A stretch of 64,000 bases of DNA. Source: Ooceraea biroi (Eukaryota > Arthropoda > Insecta > Hymenoptera > Formicidae). The stretch is taken from positions 16,378,663 through 16,442,662 of the forward strand of contig NC_039509.1 of NCBI RefSeq assembly GCF_003672135.1, read 5' to 3'. The notes under the pieces are model-generated. The model had not been told where the DNA came from, did no database searches, and was given only the letters and a program-made list of their open reading frames with translations. The number at the start of each line of letters is the position of its first letter. Positions within the stretch are counted from its first letter, which is position 1. Shown piece by piece: positions 49,419-62,561 of the stretch. Position numbers and translations under genes: made by a program.

Positions 49419-49436
49419 TAGTTGTGTTACGTAGTT

Positions 49437-51280
49437 TCATTCCAGAAATTTAAAAATATATCATAACTATATTTTTTCCATTTTTTATCTTTATTTCTGT
49501 CTCTCTGCAATTAATAATCTTTAAAACTGAAAACAATGCATGAAAAAAACATTAAAAGTTTTATAAAATGTTTTTATGTCGGATAATGAGAAATTTGAAC
49601 CAACCAATGATCACGCAGTGTAATAATTAATTAAGTATAAGATATACATATATTACAAAAGAATAAATTACATATTCATTTGGTGAGAAAATGTCCGCAT
49701 AATTTTCCTTTCATAAAAATTAATATACATTTTTAGAGATTTCAATGAATTACATGAATTAAAAATGAATGTATTCTTTTCACATAAGTAAAGTTATTTT
49801 AAGTAAAAGAAAATGTCCGCATGATATTTTCCTTTCATGATAGTTAAACCTAATAGCAACAAAACTGCATCAATCTTAAAAACTCATAACATTAAAGCAA
49901 AATATGATAAAATTTACGACTTATAAACGAAATAAGAAGAAACTATACAAAACCAACTTGATAATATTAATCACATGAATGTAGAGTAATCGATGTCAAT
50001 TTGTGATTTCATAACAAAAATTTCAGGAATTGGTACGTCAAATAATACGTATTGATGTTTAACAATAATTTATTTGCAGCGAGCAAGTAGATATATATTA
50101 AACATTTTTACATATTTGTACATTTGTACAACGCTCAATACAGAAACTATACTATATTAACAAATTGTTCAGAGGATGATTCAACCAACATACTCTTAAA
50201 AATATCAATTCTGATTACAATCCCTGTATCTGAAACACTGTAACCTACTTTAACAGCCACTAAAAGTAAGTAATTCTATATATTACATCAACTTTAGATT
50301 TTAATTTTTAATTTTAAGCTCTAACATCATTATTTATAATTATAGAACAAAAATCAAGATTTGGGCTAGTCATTAGGTGAAACAGTATTTCCATACAAGA
50401 TTTTATGAATTGATGAGACCATTGAATGACGCGAAACCAATCGTACGTAACAATCGAAACGAAATCGTATGTAACATTATTAATAAACATTGAAATACAA
50501 TTTTAATTTTTACGTACTATAAAATATTATTTCACTGAAAAATAATAACTTTGCAATAATTCAGTAATAATTTAATAATGTACGAAATAATAATTAATAA
50601 AAATTATTTTATACAACAATTGAGTACATTATCAAATAGAGCTGAAGGATCTTTGATAAGTTTAATTTGTACATATGATTTAATTTGTATGATGATATAG
50701 CATGATGTGATACAGTCCTAACTTAACTAATAATCAACATAGTGTAAGTAGTAAGCTTTATACAAGTTTACAAAAAAATCAGTCTTATTATACAATAAAA
50801 TCATCAGTATCATCAAGATACGATAGTTTTCCTTTAACCCTCGAACAGCGGACCAATCAGCAATATTTGTATAATGTTCGTGTTCCAGAATCGTATTTTA
50901 CATTCAATTTCGCAATCCCGATCATGCTTCTTAAATATTTATGCCTCAACAAGATGTGACTAATACCCGACAATGGAGAGAAAAATTAATATATTTTTTT
51001 TTCATTCTCATCGTCACAGACCGACTCAATTTTCTAAAGGAGGGTCAAAATAGTGCCATAGTGATAACGTGTATACGGATATCGGAATTGTAAAAGTATG
51101 TATGCTGCGGGGCATGGAACTAGAGAGTATATAATTGATATATAATTTCTTTCATTGTATATCAATTTATATTAAAAGATTTACAATTTCAAATATCTTG
51201 TTCAAGTACCGCAACTTATTCTATATGTACAGTTTGTTTTTTTTTCTCTCCATTCAAAGGAACATTCTGACTTAGGAATA
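49437..51280. other. AT-rich intergenic region
   Basis: Nothing coding recognised. The end nearest 51280 probably includes the 3' UTR of the sugar transporter. Confidence 0.5.
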
Positions 51281-53159
51281 TTAGCCACGATTTAACTCTC
51301 TTTGTATCTGGTCCAACGTCTTACCCTTGGTCTCAGGAACCAGGAAATGAACAAACACTATGCCAACGGCACAAAATCCGGAAAATATCCAAAAGGTGCC
51401 GTACGAGTCCACAGCCTCGGTCATGTTTGAGTAAAATTTCGTGACCACGAAGGCCATGAGCCAGTTGAAGAGGCAGGCGCTGCTACCGGCGACTCCTTTC
51501 ACTTCCGGTGCGAAGAGCTCCGGCATCATCATCCACGGGATTGGTCCAAAACCGAAGGAGAACAGAATGAGGAAGATACACAGCGGAATAAGCGCGAACC
51601 ATTTGAGATCGTCGAAGGCGTGGGTGTATTTAGAGCAATAGAAGTAAACTCCGAGGAGCAGAGTCATCAGGAACATAACTACGATGGACGCGAGTAAGAG
51701 TATTCTTCTGCCCAGCCGATCGATGACGAGAGTGCCGAAAAAGACTGACACCACTTGTACCGCTCCGACAATAATGGCAGCCTCGTTGGCCTCTATGGAA
51801 CTGCCTGCCTTAGTGAAGATGTCCGAGGCGTAGAAGATAATGGAGTTCACGCCGCTCATTTGTTGGAAGAGCATCAGTCCATAAGCGATGACGAAGCCCT
51901 TCTGTACAGCACGGGACCGGATGGCGGCCTTGAGGGATATATTACTTCGACTGCTCTCCTCGAGCGCTTGACGATGTGCCTGCAATTCGCCTTCGATGTT
52001 GTACTGATCACCCCGAAGCCTGATCAAGCTCTTCCTGGCGCCGTCTTCGTTCCCTTTCTTCAAGTAATACACCGGCGTTTCCGGCATGAAGAAGAACACC
52101 GCGAAGAAGATCAGCGGCACGATCGCCGAGATGATCGACAGGTGCATCATGTTGTCGAGGAAGTTGCCGAGGAGGTACGCCGCCAGGATACCTATCGTGA
52201 GCATCAGCTGGAAGTAAGAACCGAGCGTGCCACGAATTTCGCTCTCTGATATCTCCGCCGTGTAGAGAGGCGCGGCCACACAGAAAGCGCCGCTACTGAT
52301 ACCCAGGATGAATCTGCCAGCATAGAACATGGCCACTGAGTTGGAGAAGATGATGAGCAGCCAGCCGACGGTAAAGGGAACCACCATGAGCAGCATGGAA
52401 GTCTTCCTACCGATGAGGTCTGCCAGCACGCCGATCGGGATGCATATCGCACCTGCTCCGAGAGTGGCGAGCGATCCTACCCAAGAGAACTCCTCTGCGC
52501 TGATAGGTATGCCATAATTTCTGATCAAATTCACGCCGTTTTCCCCAGCGGGCGACGACCAACCGAGCACCATACCAGCAGCGACCGCACCTAGCGTTGC
52601 AGCTATGCCAGCCAGATATTGTGGCAACCTCCTCGCTTTACCAAACTGGCCATTGCTGGAGACCAATGTCTGCTGCGAGATACCAATCTTCTCTTCGGTC
52701 ATGTTGCCTTGACCACCCGCTGACAAAAGTGGCGTGCTCTCGTCGGTCTAGAAGAGAGATACGAACCGTCATTGAAGCAAGCTTGATATACACTAGTTGT
52801 CATGCAATGACTGAATTACGGTGAGCTGTATTCTTGAGTGGATTGATTGCTTAATGTTTATATGTTTAATGCTTAATATTTATATTGCTTAATGCTTAAT
52901 GTTTATATTGCTTAATGCTTAATGTTTATTCTCTTATGTACGGTTTCTGTTAATGATTTTTTCTTTAATGCATCTCTCGAAGAGATCGTTCCAAGGTAAA
53001 ATTATGACGCAAGATGATGAAAATTCCTTCTGATAGATTATTTATGTCAGCGTTCCGAAACAAAGCAGGTGTGGAAAATAAAGATATTTTGCGATTGGAA
53101 TTACGTACCGTCGAGCATGTTGCCGCCGCATTTTCGGCGTCCCACGTATAATCCGTCAT
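51281..53159 (-). CDS. Facilitated sugar/trehalose transporter (Tret1-like, GLUT8/6 type)
   Basis: Twelve-segment major facilitator superfamily sugar porter, 505 aa, from two exons: 53159-53109 and 52747-51281. Family motifs: ADLIGRKTSMLL (loop 2-3), RFILGISSGAF, AEISESEIRG, PETPVYYLKKG (end of TM6), FQQMSGVNSIIFY (TM7), DRLGRRILLL (loop 8-9) and PETKGKTLDQIQ (C-terminal). The small first exon adds MTDYTWDAENAAATCST, and the joined N-terminus contains DESTPLL, an acidic dileucine motif of the kind that sends GLUT8 to endosomes and lysosomes. Almost the whole protein is in one uninterrupted exon, and that exon is much GC-richer than its surroundings. Whether the substrate is trehalose, glucose or another sugar cannot be told from sequence. 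Confidence 0.88.
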
Positions 53160-54299
53160 TTTGACGGGAGTTCTTTCGTGGCCTATTACGGTTATTACTT
53201 TATTAATCTATTCTGACAAATTGTTGGAAGAAGTACAACAGATTGACAGTTTGCTTGACGTGTAACGCAGGAATGTGCAAATTCATTGTTGTGTTTATCG
53301 TGTTTATCAGTTGATAGGCGTCATAGACAAAATATAATGTAGAGATGTATAAAAGATATCTCTTCTGTTTACTTTTCGAATAATATGGTGACAGCTATGA
53401 CAACGCCATACGGCTTTGTTAAACGCCCGCGCTTTACAAATACTCGTACATAGGATTACAAAAGCTTAATTTTTTAATGAAATGGTGTGGTGTAATCTGT
53501 GCGATAAAGTTAATTAAAAAAAAGAACAGAACAGATTATTACTATAATTACTATAGAAATATCGATTATTAATTACTTTGCAAATACTAATTATTAATTA
53601 CATCATTTCGCGCTGTTTAATTTCATAGAACAATTCTCGCATTGTCTTCCGCCTTAAAGAAAGTAAGATTAGAAAATAATAAAACGTTATCTCCACTGTG
53701 AAAAACCACGTTTATCGTTTCGAAGTTGTAAAAACATCTTGGAATATGCGATTGATAACGCTCTATCCGCATCTTATCATGCTTTCTATCTTAAATCGGT
53801 GCATAAGCTCTTGCCGATGGATTGATGAATGGATTTTGTCTTAAAAGATGACTCCTTTCCAAGTGGTATTTGCACGTTGGGAAAAACGATGGGAAAAATA
53901 GAAATCGTAGAAAATAATGGAAAATCCTTTGATTGGTTTATGCTGTATCGATTGTTTTATTTCAATAAAGAAAAGTTGCAAAATCGGCAAGAATGCATTG
54001 AATCTAATAATAAATTATCCGAGTTTCTATTCCTAGTTAATTTTTTAAATGCAAATGTAAATGCAAATGTATATATTAATTATATATTAATTTAAAAAGA
54101 ACACGATTAAACAGCGAGGGCATTTTCAAGTGCCGTACAAAGATTATCATATCGCTACTTACATATATATCTTTTACACTTATCTCTGAATATTATATCA
54201 GTAATCTTTATTAAAAATTTGGAGTACTCCCGACCTTCACATTTTTAACGTGTTCATTCGTGCATTCGTGCATTCGAGTGCCAGATAACATTGGATATT

Positions 54300-54326
54300 A
54301 AACTAAATGACTAGGTCATTTAGTTT
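54300..54326. repeat. Short palindrome
   Basis: AAACTAAATGAC, TAG, GTCATTTAGTTT: 12-bp perfect arms. Confidence 0.85.
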
Positions 54327-55450
54327 AAATGTTAACTGTTCGTTTGAGATCACTAAAGAAACAAACGGAAGAAACAACATGAATTTTCGATTTTTGCGAC
54401 TGTAACATACTCTACCATGTGTATTATTTAAAAAGAATTTATTACATATTCGCGCGCGCTTTACAACAGTGTTTACTCGCACTTCCTTACCTGTGCATTA
54501 TATCATCGTATCGTTTGTTGCACACCGAAAAGTTGTGCAATACTGCATCAAACGAATTATTTCACACAGGAAAGTCCAAAAAGCAGCAGAAAGCACTCGC
54601 GCGATGCGTGATGGAAGAAATTGTTTAGATAAAATTTTTAATATTAGATTAAAGACAAAACGTAAAGTGTTTTATATCGCTCGACTTCCGGTGCTGAAAA
54701 CACGAATACCTTGCCGGTTTTATCGTTCAAGTGGTTTATAATTAATATTCAGATGGAACTGATATTCTTGATTCAACGCGATAGCGAAAGCTGTACTTCT
54801 ATCTTTCTTTGCTTTATTCTAAATTTATTTGATAAAATGCTCGATCGTTCTGTTATTATGCTATTCATCTTGCGAAATTAAGCTTGCAGAATAATGATGA
54901 AAAAAAGAATTCGTCGAATTACGCAGAAGCCGCCGCAGAAGAAATTGATATCAAGCACGACGTACGTTCCTTTTTTTAGATACTAGCATACGATATCAAA
55001 ACAAGATAGACATGATTCTTCCGATATTGTTCCGATAACAATGCGCATTACGTAAATCGTACACGGCACGCTCGTTTTTAGCGAGCATTGATTGATCGGG
55101 TAAATGCAGCATTCATTTATCTGAGATTCCGATTCATTGCACGTACAACAATTCTCCGTAATATAGAACTTGAACTGAATACTAATAATACGCGCAGTAA
55201 ACGAAGCTTTTCATTGCTATACGTAGCGTCTATCGCAATGTTACACTAACAATGTCTTAAAACTTTGTTTTTGCTATCGTATATAGCGCGTTATCGTTTT
55301 TCTATGTTTGGCATGTACGTCGTATGTCATTCTGTTATCTGAGATCATGAACCTTCACCTTCGTACAAGTGCAACGCAATAAAGCATCTATCGAATTCCA
55401 TATAATTTCATTTTTATCACTATTTTGCTCAGCTCGCTGATACCTCCTGT

Positions 55451-55472
55451 TCTCTCTCTCTCTCTCTCTCTC
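55451..55472. repeat. (CT)n microsatellite
   Basis: About 11 CT units. Confidence 0.9.
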
Positions 55473-58378
55473 GCTCTGCGACGTTACAATTTCACAGACC
55501 ATTAGATAAACGATTAACACGTTATGGTGATAGAATGACTGATATTACAAATCCGGACTTCGTACAGTTGAATTATATCTGCTATACAATATCGTAATAT
55601 TAAGTTTTCTCTGCAAATATAAATTTTTGTGAATTTTTATTTCGTAAAAAGGACAATTTATCTGTATTCGGCATTAATATTTTTCTGTCGCTATCCTCCT
55701 TAAATTTATCGCACGAAGAGATAGAGAAATTAATTTATTACATATCCATTCCATTACATTCCGCGATTGTAAGACTTAAGAAAATATTTTTTTCCATCAT
55801 TTGAGTAAAGAATTTATTATTTTGTCGATTAAATTTGCGATTTGGTTTGTATTAAAGCAATATAAATGCTAATACATTGCATGAAATTATCGCGGGAACA
55901 CATCATAATCACAAGGATACCAATGCGATAAATGATGATACAATAAGTCAAGAGATAAGTCTGTCAACGAGATTAAATATACGTGTCATGAAGTATTAGC
56001 AGACTTTACTGCTATGGATTTCTAGCCACGCTTCGTTTAATCGCTGCAATGTATTATACGGATTGAACGTAAAAAAATGAAACGACCGTACTTGTGATAA
56101 GCGTGTACGGCGCGTTGTATTTCGACGAATTTCTTACGCAAGACTGTGTCTTTAGTAGAGAAATACTACGCTTGAATTTTGGACAAACGATTGTTTCACA
56201 GATAACAGTGAAACTTACATCATTTCAAAGAATTCTAGGTAAACAGGATATGCGATAATCGAAACTTGTTATACGGGCCGAATTAAGTCAGACCGAGACG
56301 ATAAAAATCGACTGATACGGTGATATAATATACGTAAAAATAGATATAATGTACAATTTTTACGAAAAGAGTGACTCGTTCGTCGTTTAATTTACTCGCT
56401 TGTGAATAAATTTGGTCAAGCATATCCGCGCTCACATGTTCGTTATCTTTACGTATATGCTTGTCTTACTAAATGTAAAATGTATTACTGACGCACAGTA
56501 TCGTGCAATGTATAGATTACTCGTAATGCAATGTATTCAATATCATTTTCAGTTTTTTTTTAAGGTCTGAGACAAATCGTAGTTGAAAATATTTACATTG
56601 CCGTGGAGATTAGTTAGATGTAAATAGAGCAATTTAATGGAGCAACGTGCAATTTTAATGAGAATTGATTTATTAATGAGAATACGTTTGATATCATCGA
56701 ACATTGATGTTGAACATTCATATTTAGTTATATTGATACTTATATACATAATATATTAATTAATAATGGATAAGAAATAGATGAGTAATTTTTAATTAAA
56801 CATTGTTACATGGCAATAACGGATAAATAAAAAGTATTCTAATCCTTGAAATAGAAGAATTTAGAAAACAGATTGTTTTACGAAGAAATTTTAATACTTT
56901 ACAATAATTACCATTATATCATTTCAACAATCCAATTATTTTCCCGAAAATCTAATCATTAAGATTATTAAGAAAAATAAAATGACATTTTCGCGCTTAT
57001 TTAAGCACATATTACGTCATGTGAGATCGTCAATCGCACAAAAATGATTTATGTAACCACCTGTGGTTTCTTATGTAAGTAACAATACGAGCCCGCGAGG
57101 TCCCATCCATAATTTTCGTACCGTTGTAATTTTCCATTCGTCAAAATGATACGGAAAGAGCACGGGAATCATAGTATCGAAATGTCGGATGGAATCGAAT
57201 AATCGATAGACCGTAAACAATGTATTACAAAAAGCGCGATTAAACCTCCGCCGCTCATGTTTTTCGCGACCGATAAGCGTTATAGCGTGGTATTATTATA
57301 ATATAATTATTATAAATATCACATTCTCATATATTTAATCAAAAATAGTAATAATCTCGGTCTTCTGTATTCTAGTTTTTCTTATTTGTTAACAAAATCA
57401 TTGAATTCATTAATGTAATCTAAGCATTAATCCAAAAATATCAGCAAATAATACTGTATAGCATTATTATAATTATTATTAATAATTTACTAGTTAATTA
57501 ATTAACTAATAAATTGTAATTAATTAACTAGTGTGTTAATTATAATAAAGTTTTTGCGAAACCAAAGATGACACATGTGCAAAAATGTTGAAAAAAATCG
57601 TGAAATATGAAAAAACATTGCAATATAAAATTGCAAGAGTAATAAAAAAGAATTTATAAACATGCACATCGATAACGTGCTGACGTTGAATTTTAAGTGT
57701 TATTTTAAAGTCAAAGCGAATGCGTAATATAATGAAGCGATTATCGTTTTAAACGTGAATTTTTTGTAAAAATATGAAACAGGCCATAACTACTTTATTA
57801 CTTCTAAACGTCAGTGTGATAACACATCATTTGATAAACGTTCTTTTACGTACAACCGCGCGCGCCTTTTACTCACGCGCGCGCGCTTAATTCATATTAA
57901 TTTCGCGTTGCACGCTTTTGCGCAATTACACCAACAAAAATCATCTCTTACTAGTTTCAAACGTGTGGAAGATAGAAAATACGGGTCACCAACCTACCCA
58001 ACTTTTAAAATAAAATGTATAAACACCTTCAAAAAACAAAATTGAAAATATTATCAATTAAAAATACCGAAGATGCTTAACGAAGGTGTTAAACACAATG
58101 CGAAATCTAATAGAGAATAAAGAGAGCGCAGCCGAAAAAAATAGGGAAAATCGTGGGTGATTCTCTCTATTTTTTTCTGATTCTGAAATAAGTTCTTTGT
58201 AGGAGGATCGCTGATACATGAACGTCAATTCGGCTTATAGGATTGATTACGCACCGTGCACCTATTTCTGCTGCTCCTACTTCCTCGTCAATGATCTACT
58301 CGTCGGAGGCGGTAGCGACGTACAAGGAACGACTGTTACTGCTAAATCCAGAGCCGGCACCGCGTACGACGGCGTACG

Positions 58379-58459
58379 ATGAAGTACTTGCAGCAGCTGC
58401 CGGAATATCCGCCACTGATCGTCAACCCGCAAGAATTCAATTCTTATCAGTCGCATACA
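58379..58459 (+). CDS. Candidate first coding exon of an unidentified gene
   Basis: ATG opens 27 codons (MKYLQQLPEYPPLIVNPQEF, then NSYQSHT) ending in phase 0 at a GTATGC donor. The proline-rich, low-repeat peptide looks protein-like and the block is GC-richer than its surroundings, but no following exon was found before SKA1. Confidence 0.2.
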
Positions 58460-59357
58460 GTATGCCGAACGCGAAGATACGAAGTGTGATACGTACGCGT
58501 ACATGTACGTTTATCTTGATTTCATTGACGTGGTCGATTCGTGTCTTTCGCACCGCGCAGCGGTGCAGCACAAAGAGCCTCCTCGAGCTTCCGACGAGAC
58601 GTGACTCCCCCGCAGCCGTGATCCCCGTGCGTTTCTTCGTCGCGCGGCACAATCAATCCGACAATCACGGTTAATTATTTTTAGTGGGACGGATCCTGTC
58701 CCCCGCTTAACACGATAATTGCGCATAATGGCGCGAAATTGTCATGTCGGCAATTTACGAGGAAACGAGCGGCATCCACTGAAAATCGACGTGCGGGATC
58801 CGGGTGCGTCTGGACCGCGGGTTTCCCAGAGCCACAGAATACTTGACGAAGCATCAAGGACATAGAGATAAATGCGTCTTGCACATTTCGAAGCTGCAAA
58901 AGCGAACGCGCGTCACACTCCGGAAAACTTCGCAAGATTATAGAATTGCAAAATAATTTAACTTAAACTTAAATGACTAAAATTTAAATTAAAATTGAGG
59001 AAAATCACCTGGGTTCCTCTTGCATTCCACCGCGATAACAGCTTTTTATACGACACAACGGAAGCCGCAACGGACACGTTGTTACTTTACGTCCGGGCCA
59101 CGTGTTTTGTGGTATCAGCGGATATTCAGCCGCAGGGTCTCAGGAATGTAAAAATAAGAAGTGTTGCACAATGTAGCAAATCGGGAAGGAGCATAAAGTT
59201 TATGCGGCGACGTACTCGCGCACCACTTGCGCAAATGCATCGTAATTTCAGGGAATTCATTTTCCTCGTTTATCTGTGTACATTAATATAAATTTGCATA
59301 AAAGATTAATTCAAGAAAAGGAAGAAAAATCAGGAAAAGAAAAATTATACGTTACTA

Positions 59358-60110
59358 CCCAGGCAGCACATGTTAGCCTAATATATGTTTCTTAGACGTA
59401 TCTAATGTCTAAGAAACATAAAGTACCATTTAAGAAACGGTTTAAATAGAAACCGTTTTTAGACCTCAATTTTAAAAACGTATTTTCCACGTTTCCACAG
59501 AAACGAAAAATGTGTTTTATTCAATTGATTTGAAATTATATAATTAATATAGAAAAAATAGTAATTTCTACTTACTTTGCGAGTATTCATTATTTTTACA
59601 TCATACGTTTCAATGTACTCGATTATGGAACAAGAGACAAAAATCAACACAAGTGTGTGTGATTCCCACCTCTGATTCACCAAGCGACCGATAGATGGCC
59701 AGGCCAGACGTGACGTTCTCGCAAGTAACATTTGTGTTATCACCTTGTAAATAACCATCCGGAAAACCGATCCAATACTCTTTTCTTCTTCTTTTCTTTT
59801 GAAACTTTTGAGATCGCTGTTACTTGAAGTGATATTTCAAAAGAGTGAGATTCCACTACACGAAATTTAGAGAGTAATTCATAAAATATAAAAATGTAGT
59901 TTTTTAGAAAAATGTGACTTAACTCTGTCTATCCTTGAGGCACTGATATATAGAATTGATAAATATTTTTCTGATGGTTTCTGAAACGTTTCTCCTAACG
60001 TTTTTTCGTTGGACATTTTTCTCCTAAATAAACGTTTCAATGAAATGGTTATGAAACGTTACGGCAAAACGTTTATGAAACGGTTTTGAAACCAATGTGT
60101 GCTGCCTGGG
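59358..60110. mobile_element. 753-bp non-coding TIR element with TA target sites
   Basis: Ends CCCAGGCAGCACA and TGTGCTGCCTGGG, flanked by TA on both sides (59356-59357 and 60111-60112), as in Tc1/mariner-like elements. Inside the left end is a 14-bp hairpin (59384-59397 with 59407-59420). Many GAAACG/CGTTTC words occur near both ends, possible transposase sites. No transposase frame. Confidence 0.75.
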
Positions 60111-61309
60111 TATTGTCTTTCGTTGCGATGTTATCTCTCTTTGAGATACACATGTAATTTTTGTTGATTTGACTGTCGATTCCAGATAACGTACAATATG
60201 CGTATGATGCCTCTGGAATACTTCCCATCCAGCGATTAGTATTTTTTGCACCTATCTCGCAGCGTGATTCAGTTAGCATACTTTCTTTTTAATCTTGCGG
60301 AATCTTGTGAATGGTACGGATCGGCGTTTTTCAAAATCCGTATCTCGCTCTTCGAGGAGTTCAGGTGCAATCGCTCACGCGTGAATTATCGCTGAGAGTG
60401 CGAACGGGATGCATGCAAGTATATCTGATATTGTCGAGCAGATTTGTGGTTACATTTGAATGATGTAAATCGATATCTGACGGATATAACGATACCAATG
60501 CGACTTCATCCTCGACCTTGGTTTTCCGTTTCACTATCGAGTGAAACAAGAGTTTCCGACGCCCTTTTACATATGTTATTAGCTGACAATTGTAAACCTT
60601 ATTGGTAATGTTATTAGTGGCATAATCGTAAATCATTAATTTTTTGTTAACGTAGCTTGTTATCTTAACTCATTTCTATTCCAGGCGATATATTTAAATA
60701 TGAAACGTACAGCGAGAGATAAAAGATACGAACCACCATCTTGCCCCGCACACCTCGTTCGCGGTTTACCATTGGTCGGCTTCTTTTTTACGAGGACGCT
60801 CACGTGACGAATCCATAGTTTCATGGCTTGCGGAACACTCTAGAAATTTTCTATCTGATAACCAATCAACGCGTTCATGCGAAACATAAAATAGTAGTAT
60901 GAAGTGACCAAATTCACTAAAACATCTGCGGCTTCATTGGCTGATACAAACTTAAGTACTTAATAATCACTTTAGGAACACGCTGGGGAAAGATAAACCT
61001 AACCACTTTGACAAATTCAAATTTAAATCGTTTAACTTTCATAACCTCTCTCCCGCCTTTTGAACCGGCATGTCACAAACGTCACAAATAATTTTGATAT
61101 TTCTCGACGCGTTGTTATTATACTTGTAAATATATTTTACCAACCAAAAAGGGAGCAGTATAACGTCATTTTGATAACAGAGTGATAACTACAAACAGCT
61201 TTCTCCAAGTTTACATATGACATGTTTTTGACGCGATAGACATAATTTTTATCATATTTGCATATAAAGTTGAATCAATTTCAGCTTGCGCAGTACATTG
61301 AAATCAGAC

Positions 61310-62561
61310 ATGGATAAGCAGGGTAACTTGGACGATAAACAGAATAATAGAGATAATTTCGAGCAAATAATTGATAGACAGTTGACAAAATTATGTCAAC
61401 TCGATGGAGCCACACGGTTGATAAAAAGTAAGTTATCGCCTGTTACTTATTTCACGACACGTCATGAGGCTTATATTTTAAACTTTGTGTCACATAAAAT
61501 TTATCTCAACATGTTTTTATCCAACTATCTAAGAGAGAGAAAGAAATTATATGATTACAAATTTACATTTTCTAACTTGTAGGTAAAGCCAGTGTAAAAG
61601 ATGAACTTCAAAGAATGCATAACGAAGTATTGGAGGTCTCAGTTGGTGTTCAGAACTTGAGGCAGATGCTAGAAAAGCTTAAGGAACAAAATGTTCGTTG
61701 CAGAGTAAGTTGACTAAATCATTTATTAACATTTACTTGCATTTATCTTACTGTTAGTAAAATATGTGAAAGTTTTTTTCCTCTATCCATTCCTTTATCA
61801 TGTTTATTAGGAATTATCATCGCTGATTGACGTTCTGAACAAACGAATCTTACATCAGACAGAGAACGTTCCTGAAGAAGTCATACAAAGCTTTCAGAAT
61901 GTAAATAAGCAAATATGTGCTCAAGCCATAGTCTCCCCTAATATATTAGACTACACCACAAATTCAAGCCAATCTGTGACCAGAACGGCACAGAAGACAC
62001 CTGGCAGTGTCTACAGGAACACGGAGAAACGAGAAACGTTAAAGGACTGCAAGAGGACGCTTTTCAATGAACCAGATAACCAAATATGCCACACGGTACC
62101 ACTTATCACCGTGGAGGAATTTAATAAGTTGCCTAAGTACATTATCGGCAGGCAAACCTTGGACACGATCAATAGCTTGATAAGCGCTATAAATCAAACG
62201 CTAATCGCGAAATACACGATCTTATCGTTGGGTAAGGCCGCTGCCCAAAAGAAAGGCGAAATTAATCTGTACCTGCAGTATAAAAAGCAAGAACTGGATG
62301 TGCAGGAGAAAAATGGTAAATATTCCAGTTTTATCAATGCATATGTTCAATTAGCTGGATGCATCCGAATACTGCAAGTTCCATCGATATAATTTTCTTT
62401 CAGAATACCTCTACTTTTTCACAGCCGAGGATTATTATGAGCAGACAAAAACAAAACTCGACAAAACTAAGTTAAACTTGATAACTGCGTTACGCCACTG
62501 CAAACGTTTGCGTGAATACAGGATAAAAAATGTGTTAAACTATGTAATAGTACCGCATTAA
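61310..62561 (+). CDS. SKA1: Spindle and kinetochore-associated protein 1 (SKA1)
   Basis: Microtubule-binding subunit of the Ska complex at the outer kinetochore. 300 aa. Exons 61310-61427, 61583-61704, 61811-62315, 62404-62561, all in frame. The N-terminal half is helical and coiled-coil-like (NLRQMLEKLKEQN, SLIDVLNKRILHQ), as needed for Ska oligomerisation. The C-terminal winged-helix domain matches SKA1: PLITVEEFNKLPKYIIGR, INSLISAINQTLIAKYTIL, YFFTAEDYYEQTK, LITALRHCKRLREYR, and a final NYVIVPH like the vertebrate RYVIT ending. Longer than human SKA1 (255 aa) because of the linker before the C-terminal domain. An AATAAA is at 62857-62862. Confidence 0.9.

Larger units (their letters stand above)
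53160..61309. other. Long AT-rich intergenic region
   Basis: Only low-confidence items here: a 12-bp-arm palindrome (54300-54326), a CT microsatellite (55451-55472), an AT-rich palindromic stretch around 57484-57545, a GC-richer block with an exon candidate (58379-58459) and a TIR element (59358-60110). Promoters of the transporter and of SKA1 must lie at its two ends. Confidence 0.5.

Noticed and set aside
49271..49453. Small protein with KDPNLRSKRSATNILFHQ
   Set aside because: The same peptide is read from the opposite end of the Penelope-like element. It is the non-coding tail, not a gene.
58243..58674. 143-codon open frame on the plus strand
   Set aside because: The whole frame lacks domain features and GC-rich composition favours long frames. 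Only a short sub-frame at 58379 looks exon-like, and it is listed as a weak candidate.
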